Below, in pieces: positions 6,132 through 12,672 of a DNA stretch of 12,672 bases (the stretch's first letter is position 1; every line of letters starts with the position of its first letter). The notes below the pieces were generated by a model that made no database searches, was not told where the DNA came from, and worked only from the letters and a program-made list of their open reading frames with translations. Made by a program: the position numbers and the translations under genes. Source of the stretch: UMGS1696 sp964558485 (GTDB lineage: Bacteria > Bacillota > Clostridia > Oscillospirales > CAG-272); NCBI GenBank assembly GCA_964558485.1, contig CAZLED010000068.1:1-12672 (forward strand), given 5' to 3'.

Positions 6132-8213
6132 ATGATCACGCTTCCCCATGTTTTTGCAAGCGGCGCTCTGTTTCAGCAAAATGCGCCTCTGACCCTGCAT
6201 GGACACACCGACGCCCATGCTGCCCTGCAGGCCACATTGACCCACGGAAGTGACACCTTTTCCACTGCCACTGTGACCGCCGATGCCGAGGGAAACTTCT
6301 CCTTCACCCTGTCCACACCGGCGGCTTCTCTGGACAAACGCTGGACGATCGCCATCACCTGCGGAGACGAAACGGTCACCTTTGACGATATTCTGTTTGG
6401 GGAGCTGTGGCTGACGTCCGGGCAATCCAATATGGAAATGTCCAACCACTTCCAGCCCACCAAAAATGCGTTCCTTGCCGAGATGGCAGACCGCACCATC
6501 CGGGTCTATCATGTGGATTATCTGGAAGGCGGCGGCGCTGGGGAATTCCCCTATGAGCCTTCCGACAGCACCAACGGTACCTGGGCCAGCATTGCGGCGA
6601 CCGAGTTTTGGGACAGTGTGTCTGCCGCCGGTACTGCTTTTGTGAAGGAAGTGTACGACTATCTAAGAAGCATCGATCGGGAGATCCCTGTGGGCTTTGT
6701 CAACGCCAGCTGGGGTGGTACCGGTATGGCAGCATGGATCCCACGGTTTGGCATGGACGGTGCTGCTCCGGCGCTGCTGGAACGGATGCGCTCCTATGGT
6801 ATGTACCCGGACAAGGAAAACTGGAACACCAAAGGAGACGTGAATTTCCAGCAGCCCACCTGTCAGTACAATCTGAAGATCGCACCGCTTATGGGTCTGA
6901 AATTCCGTGGGATCCTGTGGTACCAGGGGGAAAACGAATGCTGGGGTGAACCACAGTGGCGCATCTACAAGGAGCTGCTGCAGCTGTATCACCAGGTCTA
7001 CACGCCGTTGTTTGCCGCTAACGAAGGACACTTCCCCATGCTGAACGTGCTGCTCTATCCGTGGGCCTACTCCAAGGGAGACTGCAATCTGGGCTACCTG
7101 AACCAGGCCTTTATCGATGCCGCACGAGAAGACCCGAACAGCTTCGGGTTCACACCGATCTCTGACCTGCCGCCGGTTTGGGGCTTTGTGGGCAACCATC
7201 CCATCCATCCGGCCAACAAATATGCCGTGGGCAAGCGGCTGGGGATGCTGGCAGAAACGGCGGTCTATGGCAAGATGGGACAAAAGCAGCCGGCGGCCAT
7301 GGACAGCTATCGTGTTGAAGGCGACAAGCTTCTGGTGCACTTCTCCATTCCGGGGCAGGCAGAACCCATCGACGAGGCACACGGCATCCGCATTGGGGAG
7401 GACAGGCATTCCATCGCTTCTCCCGCACCGATCGGTATTTACATCTGTGGCGAAAGCGGCACCTATGTACCGGCCACCTGCACCATCGTAGCGCCGGACA
7501 CCATAGCCCTGTCCCATCCCAGCATCACCGCACCCAAGCACGCCGCCTATGGGTACAATTCCCTGGAAGAAGGCTGCAACCTGTGGGCCGGAGACTATCC
7601 GCTGGCCTCCTTCCGCACAGACGACAAGCAGTGGAACGAAGCCAATGCAGACCAGATCCTCCACATCGAAACCAAGCCTTGGTGCGATCCCACCAGGACC
7701 AGCATCTGGGCACAGCATCTCCGTGTGGACAGTGGCGAACTGCTGGACGTGTTCTACCATCCCATCTGGCATCCGGCACCGGACTGCGAGGTGGCCCACG
7801 ACCGTGCCTTCACCCTGGCAAAGGGCAGCATCCGCATCGCACGCCGGGAAGACGAATACACGCCCACCATCCGTCGTGCCACCATTGGTGCCAGTGTCTA
7901 TGCCCATCCGTACAATCGTCTGGATCTGCAAAACTACAGCAAGCTGACACTGCGTATGCTGAACTGCGAACACACCGAGCTGTCTCTGACCCTGACCTAC
8001 AAGGAGAACGACGGCGTGACCATTCTCAAAACCATTCCGGCCCAGAAGGACGACGAAGCTTCGAGCCGCCTGCCAGACGGTTGGGCTGCCTACACCATTC
8101 CACTGACCGACATCCCGGACGGAGAGATCCGGCAGATGACCTTCTCTGCTAAGATTACAGGCACACCGTATCTGTTTGTGAATCTGGAGAATTTCGTACT
8201 TTGGGCAAAGTAA
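6132..8213 (+). CDS. sialate O-acetylesterase-family esterase (SGNH) with C-terminal beta-rich extension
   Basis: This 693-aa protein has an N-terminal beta-sandwich region (1-90) followed by an SGNH esterase domain of the sialate O-acetylesterase (SASA, DUF303) type. Visible motifs are ELWLTSGQSNMEM (91-103; nucleophile Ser99), FVNASWGGTGMAAW (189-202), RGILWYQGENECW (259-271; Asn267) and NHPIHPANKYAVGKRL (355-370; His359). The SASA part ends near GDYPLASFRTD (487-497). Residues about 515-693 form an extra beta-rich segment, possibly carbohydrate-binding, that I cannot place in a family. The family removes O-acetyl groups from sialic acids and other sugars, including xylan-type oligosaccharides. 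There is no signal peptide, so it should act on imported sugars in the cytoplasm. The start at 6132 has AAGGAGG eight bases upstream; an ATG at 6108 is in frame but lacks a site. It lies 27 bases after the PPTase gene and 20 bases before the dehydrogenase gene. The exact substrate is unknown. Confidence 0.9.
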   Translation: MITLPHVFASGALFQQNAPLTLHGHTDAHAALQATLTHGSDTFSTATVTADAEGNFSFTLSTPAASLDKRWTIAITCGDETVTFDDILFGELWLTSGQSNMEMSNHFQPTKNAFLAEMADRTIRVYHVDYLEGGGAGEFPYEPSDSTNGTWASIAATEFWDSVSAAGTAFVKEVYDYLRSIDREIPVGFVNASWGGTGMAAWIPRFGMDGAAPALLERMRSYGMYPDKENWNTKGDVNFQQPTCQYNLKIAPLMGLKFRGILWYQGENECWGEPQWRIYKELLQLYHQVYTPLFAANEGHFPMLNVLLYPWAYSKGDCNLGYLNQAFIDAAREDPNSFGFTPISDLPPVWGFVGNHPIHPANKYAVGKRLGMLAETAVYGKMGQKQPAAMDSYRVEGDKLLVHFSIPGQAEPIDEAHGIRIGEDRHSIASPAPIGIYICGESGTYVPATCTIVAPDTIALSHPSITAPKHAAYGYNSLEEGCNLWAGDYPLASFRTDDKQWNEANADQILHIETKPWCDPTRTSIWAQHLRVDSGELLDVFYHPIWHPAPDCEVAHDRAFTLAKGSIRIARREDEYTPTIRRATIGASVYAHPYNRLDLQNYSKLTLRMLNCEHTELSLTLTYKENDGVTILKTIPAQKDDEASSRLPDGWAAYTIPLTDIPDGEIRQMTFSAKITGTPYLFVNLENFVLWAK

Positions 8214-8233
8214 ACGCCATGTAAGGAGCAGCC

Positions 8234-9289
8234 ATGAAAGCATTGACCTATATCGAACACGAGCATTTTCAACTGATCGAGAAGCCAAAGCCACAGCTCC
8301 TGGATCCACGGGACGCCATCGTTCGTGTAACTCTTAGCAGCATCTGCACCAGCGACCTGCATATCAAGCATGGTTCTGTCCCCAGAGCCGTGCCCGGTAT
8401 CACCGTGGGACATGAAATGGTGGGCATCGTAGAGACAGTGGGTGCTGCAGTCACGAATGTACGACCCGGTGACCGGGTGACGGTGAACGTGGAGACCTTC
8501 TGCGGTACGTGCTTCTTTTGCAAGCATGGCTACGTGAACAACTGCACCGACAAAAACGGCGGCTGGGCACTGGGCTGTCGCATCGATGGGGGACAGGCCG
8601 CATATGTCCGGGTGCCCTATGCGGATCAAGGACTGAATAAGATCCCCGATGGCGTGACCGACGAAGCGGCATTGTTCGTGGGCGATATTCTGGCAACCGG
8701 CTATTGGGCGGCCCGCATCTCCGAGATCACAAGCGACGACACCGTATTGATCATCGGTGCCGGTCCCACCGGTATTTGTACGCTGCTGTGTGCTCTGTTA
8801 AAACAGCCGAAACGGATCATCGTCTGCGAAAAGGATCCGGCAAGAGCCCAGTTCGTCCGGGAACACTATCTGGGGAACCAAGGACAGGCCACGGAGGTGC
8901 TGCTCTGTTCCCCGGCGGAATGCGAAGATTTTGTTCTGGCCCACTGCGACCATGGCGGTGCCGATGTGGTATTGGAGGTTGCAGGCGCCAAAGACACCTT
9001 CCAGTTGGCATGGAAATGTGCCCGACCCAATGGGATCGTGACGGTGGTGGCGCTGTATGACGAAGCACAGACCTTGCCGCTGCCGGAGATGTACGGCAAA
9101 AATCTGACCTTCAAGACCGGCGGTGTGGATGGCTGCGACTGTGCGGAGATCCTGCACCTGATCGAACAGGGCAAGCTCGACACCACGCCGCTGATCACCC
9201 ACCGCTTTGCGCTTGCGGATATCGAAGAAGCGTATCGCATTTTCGAGAACCGTCTGGATGGGGTCATCAAGATCGCCATTACGGAATGA
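8234..9289 (+). CDS. zinc-dependent medium-chain alcohol dehydrogenase
   Basis: This 351-aa protein has the MDR-superfamily layout. Catalytic zinc ligands are Cys38 (SSICTSDLH), His60-Glu61 (GHEMVG) and probably Asp151 (VGDILATGYW). Structural zinc cysteines are Cys90, Cys93, Cys96 and Cys104. The Rossmann motif IGAGPTGICT (174-183) binds NAD(P)H, and CEKDPARAQF beyond it would contact the cofactor; an acidic residue at the strand end favours NAD. The CTSD and GD-TTGYW-like motifs recall clostridial secondary alcohol and polyol dehydrogenases, which oxidise alcohols or reduce ketones in the cytoplasm. It is the last gene of the operon, starts 20 bases after the esterase with AAGGAG five bases before the ATG, and is followed by an intrinsic terminator. 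Context suggests a sugar or polyol substrate, but this is inferred. Confidence 0.94.
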   Translation: MKALTYIEHEHFQLIEKPKPQLLDPRDAIVRVTLSSICTSDLHIKHGSVPRAVPGITVGHEMVGIVETVGAAVTNVRPGDRVTVNVETFCGTCFFCKHGYVNNCTDKNGGWALGCRIDGGQAAYVRVPYADQGLNKIPDGVTDEAALFVGDILATGYWAARISEITSDDTVLIIGAGPTGICTLLCALLKQPKRIIVCEKDPARAQFVREHYLGNQGQATEVLLCSPAECEDFVLAHCDHGGADVVLEVAGAKDTFQLAWKCARPNGIVTVVALYDEAQTLPLPEMYGKNLTFKTGGVDGCDCAEILHLIEQGKLDTTPLITHRFALADIEEAYRIFENRLDGVIKIAITE

Positions 9290-9320
9290 ACGGGAAAACA
9301 AAAATGTAGTATATCGAACG

Positions 9321-9368
9321 GCAAAGACCCCCACACGGAAGAAACCGCATGAGGGTCTTTGCTTTTTT
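9321..9368 (+). terminator. intrinsic terminator of the four-gene plus-strand operon
   Basis: GCAAAGACCC (9321-9330) pairs perfectly with GGGTCTTTGC (9353-9362), and TTTTTT follows on the plus strand. The 22-base interior can also form a small CGG/CCG stem. It begins 32 bases after the dehydrogenase stop. The minus-strand side has no T-run, so it is not a good terminator for the convergent beta-helix gene, whose stop is at 9387; no separate terminator for that gene was found. Confidence 0.9.
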
Positions 9369-9386
9369 CAATTATATATTATTCTG

Positions 9387-10439
9387 TTAGCCTTCCACCG
9401 GTTTGCCCAGGTTGCCTGTAAAGGAGCATTCGCCATGGCCGTCCCAGCGGATGTTTTCCTTCATGGCACCGTGGTGCATGGCGTTATTGGCAAAGATGCA
9501 ATAGTCGCAGTCCTTGACCACCAGATCGATGTCCGGGCTCCATGTGCCTTGTCCGCCATCGTCCCGACCGTGGCGCAGTGTGTTGCCGGTGAAGGTCACA
9601 TTGACGCAGTGTTCCAGCAGCACGTGGGAATTTTCTTCCTCTGTTTCCAGACCGGGACCCGGTTTGCCGCTGCGGTTGATCAGGTTGCCGGTGATGGTGA
9701 CGGATTCCATATTGCCGCCGGCCGAACCCAGCTTCAGTGCCGGACCACCGCTGCGGTCGAAGTAGTTGCCGGTGATGTTCATGGTGTTGCCGGACGGGAT
9801 CACAAAGCCGCCCACCCGGTTCCATTCCACCCGGTTTCCCGTGGTCGTGACCGATGCCACCACAGGGCCGCCCAGGATGCCGCCTCTGCCGTTGCCGGAG
9901 AACCAGTTGTCCAGAATAAAGCCGTCCCAGCCATCGATGTACAGCCCGGCACCTGTGTTGAAGCACAGCATACTATGGCGCACGGAGAAGCACCAGATGT
10001 GTTCCAGATGCACGCCGTCGCCGGTGAAGTGGCCGATCTTGCAGTCATCGAAGGTGGGCGTATCCTCTTTGCCGCCGCCGTTGTATTCCGGCCAATACAG
10101 CTTGACGCCATGGATGTTCTGTCCCCGTCTTTCGCCTTCCAGATTCATACCGGAGATCTGGCAGCCAAAGGCACCGGAGATGTCGATCATGCAGTCGGTG
10201 TCGTCGGTGTTCAGGCGAAAGATGGAACCGCCGTAGCCGCCGAACAGCCACGCTGCGGTACCGGTGAGCTTGGTCTGGGGACGCATGGTGAGCCGACCTG
10301 TATAGTAGACTCCCGGCGGTACGATGACCTCGCCCATGCATTCGCCGGCTTTGTCCAGAGCCGCCTGGATGGCAGCCGTGGAATCGGACTTTGCATCCGG
10401 CACAGCACCGAAATCTAAGATATTAAAAATGGTTGACAT
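9387..10439 (-). CDS. right-handed beta-helix protein, pectate-lyase-3-like
   Basis: This 350-aa protein opens with the conserved start of the Pectate_lyase_3 / GH28-like superfamily: FNILDFGAVPDAKSDSTAAI (5-24), then GEVIVPPGVYYTGRL (36-50). It continues with repeated parallel beta-helix turns such as MNITGNYFD (220-228), VTITGNLIN (247-255), VTFTGNTLR (281-289) and CSFTGNLG (338-345). Such proteins bind or cleave polysaccharides, and the family includes polygalacturonases, epimerases and phage tailspikes. No catalytic residues could be assigned with confidence. It has no signal peptide, so it would be cytoplasmic unless exported another way. I chose the ATG at 10439 because GGAGG lies eight bases upstream and the promoter at 10480-10508 lies inside any longer reading. 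It is divergent from the second solute-binding protein gene, which hints at shared control and oligosaccharide use. Confidence 0.88.
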   Translation of the reverse strand: MSTIFNILDFGAVPDAKSDSTAAIQAALDKAGECMGEVIVPPGVYYTGRLTMRPQTKLTGTAAWLFGGYGGSIFRLNTDDTDCMIDISGAFGCQISGMNLEGERRGQNIHGVKLYWPEYNGGGKEDTPTFDDCKIGHFTGDGVHLEHIWCFSVRHSMLCFNTGAGLYIDGWDGFILDNWFSGNGRGGILGGPVVASVTTTGNRVEWNRVGGFVIPSGNTMNITGNYFDRSGGPALKLGSAGGNMESVTITGNLINRSGKPGPGLETEEENSHVLLEHCVNVTFTGNTLRHGRDDGGQGTWSPDIDLVVKDCDYCIFANNAMHHGAMKENIRWDGHGECSFTGNLGKPVEG

Positions 10440-10479
10440 AATGGATACCTCCGCAATATAGGTGAATGTGTATGGGATA

Positions 10480-10508
10480 AAGATACCACATTCCAGCGAC
10501 ATTGACAA
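10480..10508 (-). promoter_or_regulatory. promoter of the beta-helix protein gene
   Basis: On the minus strand TTGTCA (10508-10503, five of six -35 bases) is followed after 17 bases by TATCTT (10485-10480, four of six -10 bases) with TGG directly before it as an extended -10. It lies 40 bases upstream of the ATG at 10439. It faces away from the promoter of the second solute-binding protein gene. Confidence 0.62.
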
Positions 10509-10538
10509 GTGGGACGGCGAGTGATTTACAAAATTGTT

Positions 10539-10571
10539 ACAAATTGGTGCAGCGGCGCACGAACAAATTGG
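10539..10571 (+). repeat. 9-bp direct repeat ACAAATTGG upstream of the second binding-protein promoter
   Basis: ACAAATTGG occurs at 10539-10547 and 10563-10571, exactly 24 bases apart, in the gap between two opposed promoters. A near copy, ACAAAATTGT (10528-10537), adjoins the first. Between the repeats lies GTGC-N6-GCAC (10547-10560). The last copy ends 10 bases before the -35 box at 10582, a usual place for an activator site. The repeats are seen directly; regulator binding is inferred. Confidence 0.45.
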
Positions 10572-10581
10572 GGATATGCTC

Positions 10582-10610
10582 TTGTAATTTTTGGGTGGAT
10601 TTGGTATAAT
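10582..10610 (+). promoter_or_regulatory. promoter of the second solute-binding protein gene
   Basis: TTGTAA (10582-10587), a 17-base spacer and a perfect TATAAT (10605-10610) preceded by TGG (extended -10) lie 44 bases before the ATG at 10655. The predicted start of transcription is near 10617, giving a leader of about 38 bases that ends in the GGAGG ribosome site (10643-10647). Confidence 0.75.
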
Positions 10611-10654
10611 GGAAATACCGATCTCATTTCCCAAAAATCTTTGGAGGTATCCTC

Positions 10655-12109
10655 ATGCACAAACGGATCTGTCTTCTTTTAGCACTTTTGACGCTTCTGC
10701 CGCTTGCTTCCTGCGCCGGTGACGGTGGAGACGAAACGATCACTGCTACCAACAACGGCGACACGACTGCCACAGAGACCGAAGCCACCGTGGTCACCGA
10801 CGACCTGCCGGACGACCTCAATTACGGTGACCGGGATTTTGCCATGTACACCCGGCAGCGTACCGCCTTCCATGCACCCATCAATGTGGAAGAATCCACC
10901 GGCGAACAGCTCAACGATATTCTGTATGAGCGCTCTCGTTTTGTAGAAGAACGGCTGGGGATCGTCTTTGTGGAGACCTATGACACCAACGACATCTCGC
11001 CTGCCAAAAATATGATCATTGCCGGCGACGACACCTACAAGCTGGTCACCGGTCGGAATATCCACACGGTGCAGTATGCTTCGGAAGGTCTGGCACGCCA
11101 TCTGGATACGCTGCAGTACTTGGATCTGTCCAAGCCCTATTGGGACAGCTTCTTAGGCAAAAACCTGTCCATGGCCGGTATCACGTACACGGCAGTTGGC
11201 TCCTACAACCTGACCGGCTACGACTTCACCCATGTGCTCCTGTTCAACAAAAACATGACAGAGGACATCCAGCTGGCCAGTCCCTATGATCTGGTCAAGG
11301 AAGGCAAATGGACCTTCGACACCTTCCAGCAATACGGAGAAGCCGCTACCGTAGATACCAACGGCGATGGCACCTTCACCAAGGAGGACCAATACGGCTT
11401 TGTGTCTGGTACCAAGCAGATACCGCCGTCCTTCTGGATCGGTGCCGGTGTCCAGGGTATTTATAAGGATAAAAACGACATTCCCCAGTTCACCATGGGG
11501 ACAGACGAAGAATTTCTGGACGTGCTGCTCCACATCTATGAGCTGATCTGGGACCATGGTCTGTGGTACGTGGAGCATGACTTGACGGATATTCCCCAAT
11601 CCTCCATCGACCTGTTCTCGGCCGGGCAGTCGCTGATGATGGACGTGACCTTTTTCCATGTGGAAAACTTCCGGGAAATGGAAGCCGATTTCGGGATCCT
11701 GCCGTACCCCAAGTACACGGAAGAACAGACTACGTATTATTCCCGTATCGAAGGTTGTGAGCTGCCCTTTGTGCCGTCCAATCTTTCGGAGGACGACGCC
11801 AACATGACCGGTGCGGTTCTGGAAGCACTGGCCAGCTATTCCTACCAGAACGTGATCCCGGTGTACTATGATGCGTACCTGAAGAATAAGAACACCCGTG
11901 ACACCGAATCGGCGGATATGCTGGACATCGTGTTTGCCAACCGTGTCTTTGACCTGAGCGATACTGTTTGGTGCGAACAGATCCGGGACAACTTCATCCG
12001 GACACAGTTCGATGCCAACAACCGGAGTCTTGCTTCCCAGATCGCCGCCAACGAAGAGAAGGTGCAGGCCAGCATCGATACCATCATGGACGGCTTTTTG
12101 GGAAAATAA
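10655..12109 (+). CDS. extracellular solute-binding lipoprotein, second paralog
   Basis: This 484-aa predicted lipoprotein has the signal MHKRICLLLALLTLLPLAS with lipidated Cys20. A Thr/Glu-rich linker (21-50) leads into the same binding-protein fold as the 3101-4576 gene: YGDRDFAMYTR (57-67), STGEQLNDILYERSRFVEE (81-99), PYWDSF (161-166), GKWTFDTFQQY (217-227), ADFGILPYPKY (344-354) and TESADMLDIVFANRVFDL (417-434). Residues 234-245 (DTNGDGTFTKED) form an EF-hand-like calcium loop, followed by QYGF as often seen in oligosaccharide-binding members. The role would be capture of a sugar or oligosaccharide for an ABC importer, but no permease or ATPase gene is in the window. The start at 10655 is fixed by GGAGG seven bases upstream and the lipoprotein signal. 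It is divergent from the beta-helix gene and ends at a bidirectional terminator. The ligand is unknown. Confidence 0.92.
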   Translation: MHKRICLLLALLTLLPLASCAGDGGDETITATNNGDTTATETEATVVTDDLPDDLNYGDRDFAMYTRQRTAFHAPINVEESTGEQLNDILYERSRFVEERLGIVFVETYDTNDISPAKNMIIAGDDTYKLVTGRNIHTVQYASEGLARHLDTLQYLDLSKPYWDSFLGKNLSMAGITYTAVGSYNLTGYDFTHVLLFNKNMTEDIQLASPYDLVKEGKWTFDTFQQYGEAATVDTNGDGTFTKEDQYGFVSGTKQIPPSFWIGAGVQGIYKDKNDIPQFTMGTDEEFLDVLLHIYELIWDHGLWYVEHDLTDIPQSSIDLFSAGQSLMMDVTFFHVENFREMEADFGILPYPKYTEEQTTYYSRIEGCELPFVPSNLSEDDANMTGAVLEALASYSYQNVIPVYYDAYLKNKNTRDTESADMLDIVFANRVFDLSDTVWCEQIRDNFIRTQFDANNRSLASQIAANEEKVQASIDTIMDGFLGK

Positions 12110-12126
12110 ACCGCACGTTACAAAGC

Positions 12127-12165
12127 AAAAAGAAGCAGCAGCCAAACCCGGCACTGCTTCTTTTT
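12127..12165. terminator. bidirectional intrinsic terminator between convergent binding-protein genes
   Basis: AAAAAGAAGCAG (12127-12138) is the exact reverse complement of CTGCTTCTTTTT (12154-12165), with a further GCC/GGC stem (12141-12143 with 12150-12152) around AAACCC. Each strand ends the hairpin with a T-run, so it can stop transcription from both sides. It lies 18 bases after the plus-strand gene stop at 12109 and 18 bases after the minus-strand stop at 12183. Confidence 0.9.
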
Positions 12166-12182
12166 GTATGGGTATATTTTTG

Positions 12183-12602
12183 TCAATCCACAAACATGGC
12201 GTTGATCTCGGCGATCTCTTCCAATGCCTTGGCTTCCTTCTTCTCGTACATGGACACAAAGTCATTGCTGCTCTTCATGAACATATTCAGCGTATCCTGG
12301 AACAGGTCGCCGATCTGGTAGTTCCAGCCTAAGTCAAATACGCGGCCACCCAGAATGATGTCCAGCATTTCGGTAGATTCTTCGTCACGCAGCACCTTGC
12401 CCTGCAGGGTAACATCGTAATACGCCGGGGTCACGATATCCTTGGACACCGCTGCCATATATTCCGTCACGGCACCGGTCATTTCCAGGTTTTCCAGCGA
12501 TACCGGTACGCAGATGTGGGACGAACCGTAGGAAGATACGGAGGAATAATATTCCTTCTGCGCCTTCTTGCTCCTCTTATCGAGCAAAACGTACTTCTTC
12601 AT
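12183..12602 (-). pseudogene. truncated solute-binding protein, C-terminal part only
   Basis: The 139-aa reading frame matches only the C-terminal third of the binding-protein family seen twice in this window. KAQKEYYSSV, CVPVSLENLEMTGAV, PAYYDVTLQGKVLRDEES and TEMLDIILGGRVFDLG line up with residues from about 355 to 435 of the 10655-12109 protein. A Glu/Ala-rich helix follows to the end. It has no signal peptide or lipobox and lacks the N-terminal domain and hinge, so it cannot work as a normal binding protein. The start at 12602 has GGAGGAGAG upstream (12619-12611), and the first residues, MKKYVLLDKRSK, look unrelated to the family. This could mean an internal deletion that kept the original start region. 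The 70 bases upstream in the window show no binding-protein sequence in any frame. It may instead be a short expressed protein. A frameshift artefact within the window is unlikely. Confidence 0.6.
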
Positions 12603-12672
12603 TCTATTTTCTCTCCTCCCCAAAAGGCAGTGAGAGATCCCAAGACCTCTCATAGCCTGTGCTTATAACCGA

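Noticed and set aside
6663..8309. 548-codon open frame on the minus strand
   Set aside because: It is antisense to the SASA-family esterase gene and the start of the dehydrogenase gene; composition is shadow-like and it crosses a gene boundary.
9207..10418. 403-codon plus-strand and 11153-12265 minus-strand open frames
   Set aside because: They run across a strong terminator and antisense to recognised genes (beta-helix protein and second binding protein respectively).
10440..10634. Longer N-terminus for the beta-helix protein
   Set aside because: It would include the -35 and -10 elements and run into the opposite promoter region; the segment has no signal peptide and no ribosome site.
12127..12165. 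Possible mobile-element inverted repeat
   Set aside because: It is a single hairpin with T-runs at both sides between convergent genes, which is fully explained as a bidirectional terminator; no transposase or target duplication is seen.
1..12672. CRISPR array, tRNA, rRNA or phage module
   Set aside because: No regularly spaced repeats, cloverleaf-like segments, rRNA-like blocks or phage structural genes were seen on either strand.

Overview
The window looks like chromosomal DNA from a Gram-positive, gut-type Clostridia (Oscillospirales/Ruminococcaceae-like is my best guess). The reasons are moderately GC-rich coding DNA with AT-rich gaps, consensus TATAAT promoters with 17-nt spacers, strong GGAGG ribosome binding sites, lipoprotein signal peptides, clostridial InlB-type and BspA-type repeats, and orphan solute-binding lipoproteins. 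I see no rRNA, tRNA, CRISPR array, transposase or phage gene. No gap between genes exceeds about 255 bases.

Left block (1-2846, minus strand): a three-gene operon with ATGA stop/start overlaps. It encodes a 710-aa lipoprotein with InlB-like repeats, leucine-rich repeats and a C-terminal SGNH/DltD-like domain, then a 91-aa membrane protein, then the N-terminal part of an AlgI-type MBOAT O-acyltransferase that runs off the window. Together these resemble an extracellular O-acylation machine: MBOAT carries acyl groups across the membrane and an SGNH partner transfers them to a surface glycan. The fusion of the SGNH domain to surface-repeat domains is the most unusual feature seen. A terminator-like hairpin lies in the operon leader.

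Next (3101-4576, minus): a complete solute-binding lipoprotein with its own terminator and no transporter genes beside it.

Centre (4735-9368, plus): one well-defined transcription unit with a near-consensus promoter, four genes and an intrinsic terminator. The genes encode a metallophosphoesterase (TTG start), a Sfp-type 4'-phosphopantetheinyl transferase, a sialate O-acetylesterase-family esterase with a C-terminal beta-rich extension, and a zinc-dependent medium-chain alcohol dehydrogenase. The esterase could remove O-acetyl groups from imported sugars. It is a conceptual counterpart to the O-acylation operon, but a functional link is only inference.

Right block (9387-12602): a signal-less right-handed beta-helix (pectate-lyase-3-like) protein on the minus strand is divergent from a second solute-binding lipoprotein on the plus strand. 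They share a 215-bp intergenic region with two opposed promoters and a 9-bp direct repeat. Convergent to the second binding protein, across a bidirectional terminator, is a signal-less fragment matching only the C-terminal part of the same binding-protein family, probably a decayed or internally deleted paralog. Overall the region reads as carbohydrate sensing, uptake and modification plus surface-glycan decoration.
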